From Siphonodentalium dalli (taxonomy: Eukaryota > Mollusca > Scaphopoda > Gadilida > Siphonodentaliidae), in the NCBI GenBank assembly GCA_032622095.1, contig CP136061.1:64731127-64795126 (forward strand): DNA of 64,000 bases, given 5' to 3'. The notes beneath the pieces are model-generated. The model saw nothing but the letters and a program-made list of their open reading frames with translations, searched no databases and was not told the origin of the DNA. The translations under genes were made by a program, and so were the position numbers. How positions within the stretch are numbered: the first letter of the stretch is position 1; every line of letters starts with the position of its first letter. Below are positions 11,433 through 22,416 of this stretch, in pieces.

Positions 11433-11794
11433 ATTAAGTCTTCAACAGTTCAATAGTATGCTTACCATGCAGTTTCTGGAATCCACTGGCCTGCAGCTAT
11501 ATATCTTCTCTGAATGATTCCTTCCAATTGATTTTGAATAGTTTTTTTCAGTTTTAGAAAATAGTTTATCCATGCCTGCAAGCTCAGTTATCTTGAAATA
11601 TTAATACAGTCCTAGCTATCAGTCTCCAAAGTTATAGGATGTAACAATTCACAATTCCTAGACAGAACATTATGAACAAAGAGAATATACCAGAGACAGT
11701 TTAAATTCAAATATTACAATAACACATGTTGTCTGAGCCAGTCAGTGGATTAAATTACAGAAGTATTTATAGAAATGGCTGCTAATGTGGACTC

Positions 11795-12030
11795 GCTACC
11801 TTCGCAACCCTCGACTTAGACTATTTCTGATTATTTCCTTCCTGCTGCCTTGTCCACAACCCTCGCAGCCTTGTACGCAACCTTCGCAGCCTTATACGCA
11901 ATCTTCGCTGCCTTGTTCGCAACCTTCGCAACCCTCTTCGCATCCTTTGCAACCTTCTTCGCATGCTTCGCAACCCTCTTTGCAACCTTCGCAACCTTTG
12001 CAGCCTTCGCAAGGGTTGCGCAGAGGTCTG
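11795..12030. repeat. Minisatellite, CGCAACC(T/C)T(T/C) family, right array
   Basis: Degenerate tandem units like those at 10437-10835 and in the same orientation, ending in GCAGAGGTCTGCGGCAACC close to the right terminal repeat. Confidence 0.85.
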
Positions 12031-12120
12031 CGGCAACCCCCTATTTTTATTAGGGTTATTTCTCATGCATTGAATTTGGCCAGGGATATAAAGAGAAATT
12101 AAACTCATGTTGTAGTTTAA

Positions 12121-12436
12121 CCTCTTCGATGCTAAGCGACGTTATGATGTCGTGTGCTGGGCTGTTGACATTATTGCCATTTTCCAGTAGGAAAATATAA
12201 CGGGAATATCACAAGAACCATAAAACTGACTCAGTTGAAAGGCTATTATCATTCACAATCGTGGAATATCATACATTGTTGGAAACTTTGAGATACAGTT
12301 ATTCCGATGAACCAATCTATGAATTCCAGTAATGTATAATGGCCTACTGCTAGTGTGCTGGTCCGTGCGGACCATATAGCACACGGCGTGCAATTTTATG
12401 TCTGTAATAGTTGCGGACGTCATGGCAGCGAAGAGG
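12121..12436. mobile_element. piggyBac-like MITE (copy B)
   Basis: Copy of 3431-3746 with TTAA at 12117-12120 and 12437-12440 and the same CCTCTTCGATGC end. It was carried along by the A/B duplication. Confidence 0.8.
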
Positions 12437-12709
12437 TTAACACTTTTCACTTTCTATATTTGGAGGGAATATTCAACACAACATATCTATCGGTGCCGGG
12501 TCAGTGATCCGCTAGTACAATGTACTGCCGTATAGTTCAAACATAAAATCTTACACAAACAGCAACATCGTCCCGACAAGACATAATAGAAGTGTCAATG
12601 ACAATGTAGTTCAACTTGGAGAAGGGCTCATTTCTTGTTTTAAGAGTCAATGGAGCGATTAGGAACTCGGACAGTTGAATGTAAAAGTATTAAATACATT
12701 AAGTAAGGC

Positions 12710-12765
12710 CACAAAAACTTATGTTTTGGTTCTCAGGCGCGCGCGCATGGTCCCAAGACCCCCCG
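12710..12765. mobile_element. Left end of the DDE-type element (putative)
   Basis: Similarity to copy A ends at about 12705, and a distinct sequence starts GGCCACAAAAACTTATG followed by a GCGCGCGC run. This is the likely 5' terminus of the element that carries the gene at 13132-16411. I could not find its inverted partner (CATAAGTTTTTGTGGCC) downstream, so the right end is probably lost. Confidence 0.45.
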
Positions 12766-13131
12766 CATGGATTTTTTTTATGTCTGAAATCCCCCACGAC
12801 GACCATACTGACGATCAATACCGGCAAAGCATTATAGCGGTAAAACGGTACAAATACAGAGAGTACGTTTCCCGCAACTTCCGCGTTTAGTTATATTTAG
12901 GAATTAGCGAAAACGGACCATTCAGAGGTGATTTCAGTTGGTATAATGTCGTTATCATGCACCAACTTGCCCGTAACCCGAATGTTTCGTGATGTTTACG
13001 CCTCAATGAGTTTAATCGCGACAGGTATGGCTTTATGACACCCATAATTCGATCTGTTGCGCGACAATAAACCGGGTTCGTTTCGTATCGGACGATCGCC
13101 TTTTTCAATGTTGACCTTGTGAATTAAAAAA

Positions 13132-14163
13132 ATGCCAAAACTTGTATCGATCAAAATCGTCTTGAACAAAAAGGTTTTAGTCGACTGGACGATAATATAT
13201 GACTTCGACGACACAGGCACTTTAAGTGATCTGTATAAACAATTATGTCGGGGTGAGGCTGGCCACGGCGAGGTCAAGATAGACGCCGACGTTGCCAAAT
13301 TTCCAGTTTCGTGCAACATTGCACAGAACAGAAACGACTATTCAAATTTCCAAAAAGTTTTCATGCAAGCGAAGATTTCTGATCTGGTGGATGTTTTTGG
13401 CAGGTACATTCAATTTGTTGTGCACGATGATACACCAGATACACGACAAACTGTGCCAAACGCATTCCAAATTCTTATGGCCAAAAAGGTTCCAAATCAA
13501 CCCAAGAAATATGATAATGTTGTAACGGGGAACAAAAAATACAAACTATTCAACGACATCATAGACTGTATTGAAAACGAAAAGGTTGGGTGGACACCAG
13601 ATACAGTGGAGATCCATGGGAAATCATTCATTGATTCATTGGTCAACATACTGTGGTATTTCGACCCACATCTTCAGAAATTCAATTCCAGACATTTGTC
13701 ACTGCCAAAAATGTTTGAAACTTTTCATGGATATAAGAACTTTAAGACACACAGACATACAACTCCTCAACTTGATCGTGAAACGTTGATAACATTAGAA
13801 TCCAACCTCGATCAACATGTTGATAAGCCGTGGTTCAAGAATACAATGTGGTCTAAAGTCAGATCCGAGGTTGTCAAGTTACTTGATATGATTCACAAAT
13901 ATGCTGACAATCTATCATCTAAAAAAATGGCTGAAAATCGGAGTTCTGATATTTCTGTGCATGACGCTAAAAGTGGGGCCGCACAAGTCGTTAATGTGAT
14001 AAAACCGTGTCATCTAGTCAAGCCTCAAATTGCGGCACGATTTTCCAAACTCAACAAAAAACTGTTAACATTGTCCATCTATGAGGAGCTATGGATTGAT
14101 GATTTCACACCGAAGACATCCGTGAAAGAAGGCACTATATTGACACACTCGACCACGGGTTGA
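13132..14163 (+). pseudogene. DDE-type transposase-like protein, N-terminal part
   Basis: A 343-codon open frame, unusually long for this window, starting at an ATG just after an AT-rich leader. I recognise no named domain in it. Later residues include charged stretches and an FHGYKNF-like segment. It ends at a TGA that overlaps the beginning of the next frame by four bases. The next frame has no ATG at that point (it opens with TTG), so the two are best read as one gene split by a one-base frameshift near 14150. Codon use is even and the frame is free of stops, unlike the shadow frames. My memory is of similar unsplit, uncharacterised proteins in sponges and cnidarians; this was not checked here. 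Confidence 0.6.
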
Positions 14164-15629
14164 GCATCAAATGTGTACATTTGGCTATTTCCAGTGGAAA
14201 CAATCACGGGACATTTCATTTCTTGTGGAAAGTGCCTTCATGTGACGAAACTCAAATATTAAACGAATCCAACAAAGTGATAAAATCAATTGAGCAGAAT
14301 CTTCCCGTCTACCATACCCGTAAGATGCGTCAACGATTTTCCCAGATATGTGGATTGAGAATGAACACATCTCCGGCAATTTTAAGAAATATATACGCCC
14401 GACTGACGGGAGATGCTTCAGTCATTGACAAGCAGTGTTCAGAAATCGACGACCGTGTAAATTTAGCATTTGATTTGGGAGATCCGGATATAATCATAGA
14501 CCTGAGAGAACATAATTCACAACCAACCAAGTATAGTGTGTTCTTCGATCATTGTCGTAAATATATTGAAAATGTCATGGAAGATGCTGTGGATGATCGC
14601 AGACACGATAAGTTTACTCATCGTGCGACAGCAATATCAGTGCGTGATCTGCGAGAGAACGTTAAAAAAATGTGCCCCGATGGTACACTAGTGCCAAGTG
14701 AACTATGGATTAGACTTCAATTTGTTCCCAATATTCCATCATCTATCAGCAGTCTACAGTATACTGGTGCACTGAAAATAAAGTACGCCATACAAGCACG
14801 ACAGTTTCGTAAATATCATGTGGACAGTCATTATGCATCAGCTGTCTTCAGGTATGAGAAGGAGATGGCCGTGGAACTTCGGGACCATTCTGTTTTCATC
14901 GCGATGGATGACAAACATTCATGCAAGATAGGAGAACCTGGATTCCCGGTAGCTGCCATAGAGCGAGGTCGCCAGGTCCTTGTTGCCACTGACAAAAAAT
15001 TTGCTGTCGGTGATCATGACTTCACGAAATTTTCGCTAACACCAAGTGTCATATTCCGCATAGACATCCCCAACGACGTATCAGATAGCTTTTATGAGGG
15101 CCAGGTATATGTGGGCGTCAAAAATCACGTTTTTGAAACATCCACGCCTTTGCGACATATGATGGAACTTAAAAATGTACTGTCAGGAAATACCAAAGAA
15201 GTTTTATTTCTGTACACCGATGGAGGCCCGGACCATCGATTGACTTACCTCTCCGTCCAACTGAGTCTGTTATGTTTATTCTTGGCAAAAGACTTTGATG
15301 TGATTATAGCTGCACGAACGCCCCCTGGATGGTCTTGGAAGGACCCAGCGGAGCGCATTAAGTCGATACTAAATCTCGGCCTACAATCAATCGGACTGAT
15401 GCGCAGTCAAATGAGCACCGAACTTGAGGGTACTATTACATCGTGTGGAGGGACAAATGACATTCGCGAAAAGGTCGCCCGATTTCCAGAACTTAAAACT
15501 GCTATAGAGGGAAGTTTGGAACCTGTGAAAAAGCTCATGTGCAACATTTTCGAGCGATTGACCCTCATAGACGCAAAGTTTGAAACATTTTCATGCGCAC
15601 TGATGATGAAATCAATGAGTTACAACTAA
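14163..15629 (+). pseudogene. DDE-type transposase-like protein, catalytic part
   Basis: Continuation of the gene in another frame, about 489 codons. It contains what looks like an RNase H-fold catalytic triad. Counted from codon 1 at 14160, these are an AMDDKH motif (Asp 250/251), a YTDGGPDHR motif (Asp 354) and a DPAERI motif (Glu 398). The spacing is about 103 and 43 residues, the order and scale expected of DDE transposases. Between the first two is a GEPGFPVAAIERGRQ stretch, and before them a KYHVDSHYASAVFRY stretch; both look strongly constrained. It has no BED finger, no hAT dimerisation motif and no piggyBac or mariner signature. The stop at 15629 and a frame change to 15646 break it. 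The inferred role is cut-and-paste transposition; the superfamily is unknown. Confidence 0.6.
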
Positions 15630-15645
15630 TCGCGAAGATACAAGC

Positions 15646-16200
15646 ATGCTACAAAAGGACCTAAAACTCATTGTTGACAGTACACCTCGGCTGAAACAAA
15701 TTCTTGACCACTGCTTCACCACCAGACACTACTCACTTTGTATCATGAAATGTGGGAAGGAAGGCTGCACAATATGCAAGCCTGTCAGGCTACCAGTTGA
15801 TGTGTATGATAAAATACATCGTCTTCCTGACCCCGAACCAGGTAAAGATGGACATTATAAACCCTTTTGTGAGGTGTGGGGAAAACCGACTACCGATGAG
15901 CACAGACCATCTCTGATTGAAGCGAGCACAAAGGGCCATGGTCTTCCCATCAGCCCGACTGCACAGACTGTTCGGTGTGTTGGGGAAGTGATAACGTGCA
16001 CGGATTGCGAGAAGTCGCGCGTTCTACATTCGGAGAAAAAGCTGAAGCAGCCTGACAAACTTATTCTCACTCGTGTACTGCAGTATTATCAATACTCGTG
16101 CGGATCTAGCTTGCAAGATTTAATAACAGCAGACGATTCCACGCCACAAATAAATTCGATCTTGAACAAAGTGTTTGTCAGATTGTATATCGCCGATTGA
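15646..16200 (+). pseudogene. DDE-type transposase-like protein, Cys-rich C-terminal part
   Basis: About 184 codons following the catalytic part after a frameshift. It contains Cys clusters likely to bind zinc: CGKEGCTICK (C-x4-C-x2-C), then a CTDCEK pair, then a YSCGSS stretch. A conserved-looking LPDPEPGKDGHY segment lies between the first two. The frame ends at 16200 without completing the last finger, which continues in the next frame from about 16175. There is no separate promoter, and the start at 15646 is only the first ATG after the break. Confidence 0.6.
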
Positions 16201-16411
16201 AATTCCCTACTACAGCTCTGGTGCATTTGTCGATATCTGCTTCTTTTGTGGACAGAGTGAGAAACTTGTCAGAGGTGAAAAGGCAGATGGCATTCATCCC
16301 ACGTGTGAACAGTGCTACGACAAACACCCGACGCATCTTCCACTCAAACGAAAACGGAATCTTATGGCAGAGGAAAGGAGGAAGAAACAGTCTAAACTCA
16401 AGCTCAACTAA
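16175..16411 (+). pseudogene. DDE-type transposase-like protein, terminal zinc finger
   Basis: The last frame segment overlaps the previous one by 26 bases and supplies two CxxC pairs (CFFCGQ and CEQCYD), which suggest a small zinc finger. A Lys/Arg-rich tail (LKRKRN...RRKKQ) follows, resembling a nuclear localisation signal. The natural stop is at 16411. With three frame breaks over about 3.3 kb the gene is dead, but it has few stops, so decay is fairly recent. Confidence 0.55.
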
Positions 16412-16849
16412 CTTTGCTCTCCCATCAGATTCCATTTGACTTTGAGTGGCCGATACAATCAGAGGTGATTCTTGTGAAGTGCTAAATATTGAGATATATA
16501 CATACAATGTATATGTGTAGAAACTGAACTTTTTTCATTCTAATGATCACGACTTTATTAAAATTAACCGATGATATTTCATCGGGACTGTAGTTGCCAG
16601 TTTAAAGTATTAAGTATCCTACATACTAACAGATAGCTGAAACAAATAATGATGTCTTAATAGTTCATATAAATGTTCAAGAGAGTTTTATTTTGTTGTT
16701 TTTATGTTTCATATCTGTATTTCTAGTCGACGTGTTCAAGGGAGTTTTATTTTGTGTTGTTTTTGTTTCATATTTTTATTTCCACTTTCAATAAAAAACT
16801 TGTATACACAATTATAGTCCAGGTCTTGCTCAAAGGATAAGGTTGTATG

Positions 16850-17336
16850 ATATTTCAATTGACCCCAAAATGACTCGTTCCCATCTACATGTCAATATTA
16901 ACATACATGACAAATTTCATGATAATCAGACGAACAGTACGACCTGTAGCCCACGCCAATGGTTTGAATTTTGAAATCAAAGATGGCTGCCAGCAGCCAT
17001 GTTTTTTTGCCGAATGACCCCAAAATGACTCGTTTCCATTTACATGTCAATGGCAACATTCATGACAAACTTCATAAACATCGGACCAAAGGTACGACCT
17101 GTAGCCCGCGCCAAAGGATTTAGTCATGCAAAGAGTAAAATCCAAGATGGCTGCTGGCGGCCATGTTTTTCGGCCGAACGACACCAAAATGACTCATTCC
17201 CATCTACGTCATTGTTAACATCCATGACAAATTTCATGAAGTTCCGACCAAAGCTACAACCTGTAGCCCGCACCAAAGGATTTAGTCATGCAAAGAGTAA
17301 AATCCAAGAAGGCTGCTGGCGGCCATGTTTTTAGCT
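16850..17336. repeat. ~160-bp satellite, three units
   Basis: Units contain ACCCCAAAATGACTCGTTCC, CATGACAAATTTCATGA, TACGACCTGTAGCCC, GGATTTAGTCATGCAAAG and AAGATGGCTGCTGGCGGCC in that order. The same family forms arrays at 27290-28750 and 35085-37560. It stays open as MTNF-like frames, but these arise from the repeat and are not genes. Confidence 0.85.
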
Positions 17337-17339
17337 TTA

Positions 17340-18016
17340 ATGTTCGAGTTTGTAGACAGAAACTTATATATTATTACATTCTTTAGCAGACTTTCCAACG
17401 ACCGTTGTGTTAATTAAGCCTATTGACAAGTAACCGTGAGATAATTCTGTGTGCCTCATACCAGAGCATGGCGCATCTTAACTATAGGGGAGGGTTCTAC
17501 CTCTGATAAAAAATAATGTGGCCTGCAGCGATAAGTTAAGTATCAAAATATAGCCAATAGGCAGTAGTTTCCCATGGTATAAAACAATGCGGCATTCCCG
17601 TCTTACTTCATGATTTAAAAGAAACAAAAAACAACGCTTTGCGTGAATCGTCATATTTGTCTCGCCAAAAATATTATTTGACATCACATGACGTCATGAC
17701 TGCAATTCCGAGATTCAATGGTTACATGTATTACCCTACTCTGGTTATCGCCCCACTCTCAGGTATCAAAATTGGACGAATATTTCTTCTCAAAATGTGT
17801 GAAAATACTCTGTCAATAATGTTGGCTTTATTTTTAAAATGAACGATTTTTTCATCGGGTGCCTCAAGAAAACCACGCGGTGAGAAAAAAAGTCCGCCTA
17901 TCTGACAAATCCAACATACGGATTCCGAAAGTTTAGTATTTACACTAACCAAAAATGTAGGTCTCATAAATTCCCGCTCGAACGACACCTAGCTACATCC
18001 ATATTTGCCTGGCCTA
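17340..18016. other. No recognised gene
   Basis: Unique-looking AT-rich DNA between the satellite and the point (18017) where the unit sequence GAAGATATCCCAACA resumes. It may be the 3' part of the insertion that began near 12706. Small open frames only. Confidence 0.5.
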
Positions 18017-18227
18017 TGAAGATATCCCAACAACTTTGATGTATCTAAATCAATTGCAAATAATAGATGTTTGACCTTGAAAGATTACCAACAATAAATT
18101 TTGTGTTTATATCCGGTAACTTTTATTACATCCAAGATGCATTAACAAAGGTCTTTGTGGCTTAAAATATGTAAACACAGCCTAAATATACTCCATAATT
18201 CTGCTCAGAAATCTTCGGGAAGAAGAA

Positions 18228-18611
18228 TGTTAACATAGCTGATTAGTGTGGTAATCCGTATTGAGTTCCATACCGAGAGATCAGTTCAGCAATCAAGCTG
18301 AATTATCGAGAAATCAGTGAATCTAGATGGGTGTCCATGGTCACATTGAAACCATAAGACATTCATGGGGATTCCCTACAACAGAGGTCGATAAAAAGAA
18401 GCAAGCAATAACAATGACGTTGCCAGAAGATAAGAGCAGAATCAGAGATAAAGTGTTTGATGAATTGAGCTTTGAGAATTTGAAAAAGGAAAATAGACTC
18501 GATTTGTTGATAAAATATCTTGATTCGCAGCTAGGAAAGGATGAATTGGAGTCGTACTCACACAAGTCAGTCACTTATAGAAACTCACATCTAGAATCAT
18601 GTGACCTGTGA
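18228..18611 (+). pseudogene. Copia-type LTR start and gag fragment (unit C)
   Basis: It begins TGTTAACATAGC like the other LTR blocks, but about 230 bp of LTR are missing. It runs into a gag-like open frame (18327-18611, 94 codons) containing LTLPEDKSRIR-type and DLLIKYLDSQL-type stretches. This pattern matches N-terminal gag of invertebrate Copia-type elements that I know. It ends early compared with the 117-codon version at 20153. Confidence 0.6.
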
Positions 18612-18989
18612 TGTTAGAGTTACAATCACCCGCACACACACAATCGCTAGAAGCGGAATCTCTCAAATTGAATTCAATAGTTCAAATGGTTTCTGTTAGA
18701 GAGATGATTGAATGAAATGTGGGGGGGGGGGTGGGGGAGTTGGGGACAAAATATTAAGCCTATTTCAATTTTGACTATAGTGGGCATATTTGAACAAATC
18801 TTAATTCCAAACCCCAGGCCTGACGATCATCTCTAAGTAAGTTGAACCATATAGATCTTACAGTCTTACTGATAAATATTTACTGATAAATACTACAAAT
18901 ACTGACTCATAACATATAGAATCCTCTGTTCCTCCAATAACCTGAATAATGCTGAAATGCTGGACTGATGACTATAACTACACATCAGT

Positions 18990-19073
18990 CTATATGACAT
19001 GTGTATTGCTTACAGGCAGTATTAGTTCCAGCACACAGGTCATTATAACTGCATTGACCACCAAAGCTTATCT
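18990..19073 (-). pseudogene. Broken EGF-like exon
   Basis: The minus strand keeps the TTTCTTCAG acceptor and the first half of the EGF-like exon up to the third cysteine (C-x6-C-x6-C). The sequence then jumps to unrelated bases with an in-frame TGA. There is no donor site. The second half was deleted, so this copy cannot contribute a domain. Confidence 0.65.
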
Positions 19074-19760
19074 CTGAAGAAAGAATAGAGAATCAGCATC
19101 ATCAATAAAATCAGATATACATCTAATTAGCACAGACTAAATGAGCTATCAGTCCTTGTAATTGGCTGTGTCACTTATTTCTCATCCATTGAATTTGGCC
19201 AGGGATATAAAAGTGAAATTCAACTCATGTTGTAGTTTGACACTTTTCACTTTCAATATTTGCAGGGAATATTCAACTCAATATATATATCAGTGCCGGG
19301 TCACCAATCTCCTATTAAAATGTACTGCCTTATAGTTCAAACATAAAATCTTACCCTAATAGTAACATTGTCCCAACAAGACATAATGGAAGTGTCAATG
19401 ACACTGTAGTTCAACATGGAGAGGGGATCATTTCATGTGATAAGAGTCAATGGAGCAATTATGAACTCGGAAAGTTGAATGTCAAAGTATTAAATACATT
19501 ATGTAATAGAGATATTAGGGTTGTGTCTTAATGGGTAACTTGGTATGTGTCTTTTTCCACTGGTTTGAAGATATCCCAACAATTTTAATGTATCTAAATC
19601 AATTGCAAATAATATGTTTGACCTTGAAAGATTACCAGCAATCTATTTTGTGTTTATATCCGGTAACTTTTATTACATCCAAGATGCATTAACAAAGGTC
19701 TTTGTACACACAGCCTAATTATAATCCATAATTCAGCTCAGAAATCTTTGGGAAGGAGAA

Positions 19761-20152
19761 TGTTAACATAGCTGCGCTGATTAGTGTGGTAATCCGCATT
19801 GAGTTCCATACCGAGAGGTCAGTTAAGCAATCAAGCTCAATTATCGAGAAATCAGTGAATCTAGATGGGTGTCCATAATCACATGCACATACAGTGAAGA
19901 TGAATCACTTTTATTGTGGAATGCGTTGTATTCAGTAGCTTTTCGCGCCTTACACTGAGCTTCTATATATATAAGTCTAACAAACTCGTACAAACCAACT
20001 TTGTACAAACAAACAGTTCATCCCGGTTCTCAATTTTCACGGATGACATCCTGATGCTTCAATATGGACACTATCCCAGCGATCAATATATTTTGAATTT
20101 ATTCGGGTTATCTGATTTTTCGGCTTGGAATCATTGAACCCATCAGACATCC
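19761..20152 (+). mobile_element. Copia-type LTR-like block (unit D)
   Basis: It starts TGTTAACATAGC after a GGAAGGAGAA stretch and has a TATATATA box near 19964. It runs into the gag-like frame. TG at the start and a TATA box fit a 5' LTR. I could not fix the LTR end or a primer binding site. No 3' LTR partner is present in the unit. Confidence 0.5.
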
Positions 20153-20506
20153 ATGGTATTCCCTACAACAGAGGTCAATAAAAAGAAGCAAGTAATAGCA
20201 CTGACGTTGCCAGAAGATAAGAGCAGAATCAGAGAAAAAGTGTTTGATGAATTGAGCTTTGAGGATTTGAAAAAGGAAAATGGACTTGATTTGTTGATAA
20301 AATATCTTGATTCGCAGCTAGGAAAGGATGAATTGGAGTCGAACTCACACAAGTCAGTCACTTATAGACAACAAACGTGTAGAATCATGTTACCTGTGAT
20401 GTTAGAGTTACAATCACACGCACAATCGCTAGAAGCGGAACACTCTAATATACCAAAATTGAATTCAACAGTTCAAATTGTTTCTGCTATAGAGGTGATT
20501 GAATGA
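20153..20506 (+). pseudogene. Copia-type gag N-terminal fragment (unit D)
   Basis: An intact 117-codon frame with ALTLPEDKSRIREKVFDEL and a following DLLIKYLDSQLGKDEL stretch. From memory, this matches the N-terminal gag of Copia-type retroelements in marine invertebrates. In the decayed element at 24630-26060 the same region is followed by a CCHC zinc knuckle and protease, which supports the assignment. Here the frame stops at a TGA just before a G-run, so zinc knuckle and pol are missing. It is identical in copy E, which says more about the youth of the duplication than about selection. The start ATG is the first in frame; the true gag start may lie upstream. Confidence 0.6.
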
Positions 20507-20826
20507 AATTTGGGGGGGGAGCTGGCGACAAAATATTAAGCATAGCCTTGCCCCTATTTGACTATAGTAGGCACATTTGAACAAATCTGAATGCCAAACC
20601 CCTGACAATCATCTCTAAAAAAGTTGAACAATATATAGATCTTACAGTCCAAAATAAAATACTGATAAATACTACAAATACTGACTCATAACATATGGAA
20701 CCCTCTGTTCCTCCAACAAGATGAATGATGCTGAAATGTTGGACTGATGACTAAAACTCCACCTCAAATTTTGTCAATGGAAAGCTAAGAAACATGAATT
20801 TAAATACATAGAACTTGTTAACTCAC

Positions 20827-20976
20827 GTTTTTCACAGCTAGAACCACCATGCCTGTAGGACCCATCACTACACTGACAGGTGTAGGAGTTAGATGAGTCT
20901 TGCTTACACCCAGTATTAGTTCCAGCACACTGGTCAATGGGTTCATTATAACTGCATGGACCACCAAAGCTTATCT
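20827..20976 (-). CDS. EGF-like domain exon (unit D)
   Basis: 150-nt exon, phase 1 at both ends, with a TTTCTTCAG acceptor and AAAAAC|GTGAGT donor. Cysteine spacing is C-x8-C-x6-C-x9-C-x-C-x11-C. It differs from the exon at 1058 mainly around the first loop (GGPCSYNEPIDQ) and before the fourth cysteine. The next exon upstream in gene sense lies exactly 1,910 bp away. If spliced, it adds one extracellular EGF-like module. Splice sites and all six cysteines are intact. Expression cannot be judged from the sequence. Confidence 0.8.
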
Positions 20977-21670
20977 CTGAAGAAAGAATACAGTTAGCAT
21001 CATCAATAAAATCAGATATACAAATGTACATCTAAATAGCATAGACTATATCAGCCCTTGCAATTGGCTATGGCATTTAGTAATTTATTTCTCATGCAAT
21101 GAATTTGGCCAGGGATATAAAAGTGAAATTCAACTCATGTTGTAGTTTGACACTTTTCACTTTCAATATTTGCAGGGAATATTCAACTCAATATATATAT
21201 CAGTGCCGGGTCACCAATCTCCTATTAAAATGTACTGCCTTATAGTTCAAACATAAAATCTTACCCTAATAGTAACATTGTCCCAACAAGACATAATGGA
21301 AGTGTCAATGACACTGTAGTTCAACATGGAGAGGGGATCATTTCATGTGATAAGAGTCAATGGAGCAATTATGAACTCGGAAAGTTGAATGTCAAAGTAT
21401 TAAATACATTATGTAATAGAGATATTAGGGTTGTGTCTTAATGGGTAACTTGGTATGTGTCTTTTTCCACTGGTTTGAAGATATCCCAACAATTTTAATG
21501 TATCTAAATCAATTGCAAATAATATGTTTGACCTTGAAAGATTACCAGCAATCTATATTGTGTTTATATCCGGTAACTTTTATTACATCCAAGATGCATT
21601 AACAAAGGTCTTTGTACACACAGCCTAATTATAATCCATAATTCAGCTCAGAAATCTTTGGGAAGGAGAA

Positions 21671-22062
21671 TGTTAACATAGCTGCGCTGATTAGTGTGGT
21701 AATCCGCATTGAGTTCCATACCGAGAGGTCAGTTAAGCAATCAAGCTCAATTATCGAGAAATCAGTGAATCTAGATGGGTGTCCATAATCACATGCACAT
21801 ACAGTGAAGATGAATCACTTTTATTGTGGAATGCGTTGTATTCAGTAGCTTTTCGCGCCTTACACTGAGCTTCTATATATATAAGTCTAACAAACTCGTA
21901 CAAACCAACTTTGTACAAACAAACAGTTCATCCCGGTTCTCAATTTTCCTGGATGACATCCTGATGCTTCAATATGGACACTATCCCAGCGATCAATATA
22001 TTTTGAATTTATTCGGGTTATCTGATTTTTCGGCTTGGAATCATTGAACCCATCAGACATCC
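21671..22062 (+). mobile_element. Copia-type LTR-like block (unit E)
   Basis: Copy of 19761-20152 with a single obvious two-base change (CCTGGATGAC instead of CACGGATGAC). Confidence 0.5.
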
Positions 22063-22416
22063 ATGGTATTCCCTACAACAGAGGTCAATAAAAAGAAGCA
22101 AGTAATAGCACTGACGTTGCCAGAAGATAAGAGCAGAATCAGAGAAAAAGTGTTTGATGAATTGAGCTTTGAGGATTTGAAAAAGGAAAATGGACTTGAT
22201 TTGTTGATAAAATATCTTGATTCGCAGCTAGGAAAGGATGAATTGGAGTCGAACTCACACAAGTCAGTCACTTATAGACAACAAACGTGTAGAATCATGT
22301 TACCTGTGATGTTAGAGTTACAATCACACGCACAATCGCTAGAAGCGGAACACTCTAATATACCAAAATTGAATTCAACAGTTCAAATTGTTTCTGCTAT
22401 AGAGGTGATTGAATGA
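22063..22416 (+). pseudogene. Copia-type gag N-terminal fragment (unit E)
   Basis: 117 codons, the same protein as the frame at 20153-20506. No knuckle, protease or polymerase follows within the unit. The comments on function and start given for unit D apply. Confidence 0.6.

Larger units (their letters stand above)
10412..12055. mobile_element. TIR element built of CGCAACC-type minisatellites
   Basis: This block is present in copy B and absent from copy A, where GTAACTTATTTCTC is uninterrupted at about 3352-3370. Its ends are inverted repeats: CCCTAGTAAAAATA on the left and CCCTAATAAAAATA on the right (reverse complement). CCCTA-type ends and TT/TTA flanks resemble piggyBac, but a clean TTAA duplication is not seen. 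Inside are two direct-orientation GC-rich arrays (10437-10835 and 11795-12030) around a 950-bp AT-rich core. The long open frames in the arrays, on both strands, follow from the repeat period and are not genes. Confidence 0.75.
7074..12705. repeat. Segmental duplication, copy B
   Basis: It repeats positions 1-4010 in the same orientation with scattered substitutions and small indels. Compared with copy A it contains one extra block, 10412-12055. Similarity stops near 12705 at the start of the DDE-type element. The copies share the hAT element and the TTAA MITE, so those insertions are older than the duplication. Confidence 0.9.
19195..21104. repeat. 1,910-bp tandem unit, copy D
   Basis: It repeats at 21105-23014 with only a handful of base differences (for example TTCACGG versus TTCCTGG, and CTATTTTG versus CTATATTG). 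The unit holds a Copia-type LTR plus gag fragment on the plus strand and one EGF-like exon on the minus strand. The offset is exactly 1,910 throughout. Very low divergence means a recent duplication or gene conversion. An assembly duplicate is also possible. Confidence 0.95.

Noticed and set aside
14160-14171. Separate gene starting with TTG overlapping the previous stop
   Set aside because: Bacterial-style overlap and TTG start do not fit this genome. One gene with a frameshift is simpler.
17044-17334. MTNF/MTNFMK-type frames in the satellite arrays (also near 27998, 28511 and 35410)
   Set aside because: They recur once per satellite unit in whatever frame is open, so they are repeat artefacts.
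12706-18016. Right terminal repeat of the DDE-type element at ~18000 (GGCAAATATGG...AGGCCA)
   Set aside because: Only about six terminal bases agree with the left end, which is chance level.
19916-20137. 73-codon frame upstream of gag (also at 21826)
   Set aside because: It runs across the LTR-like block and its TATA box, so it is not a plausible protein.
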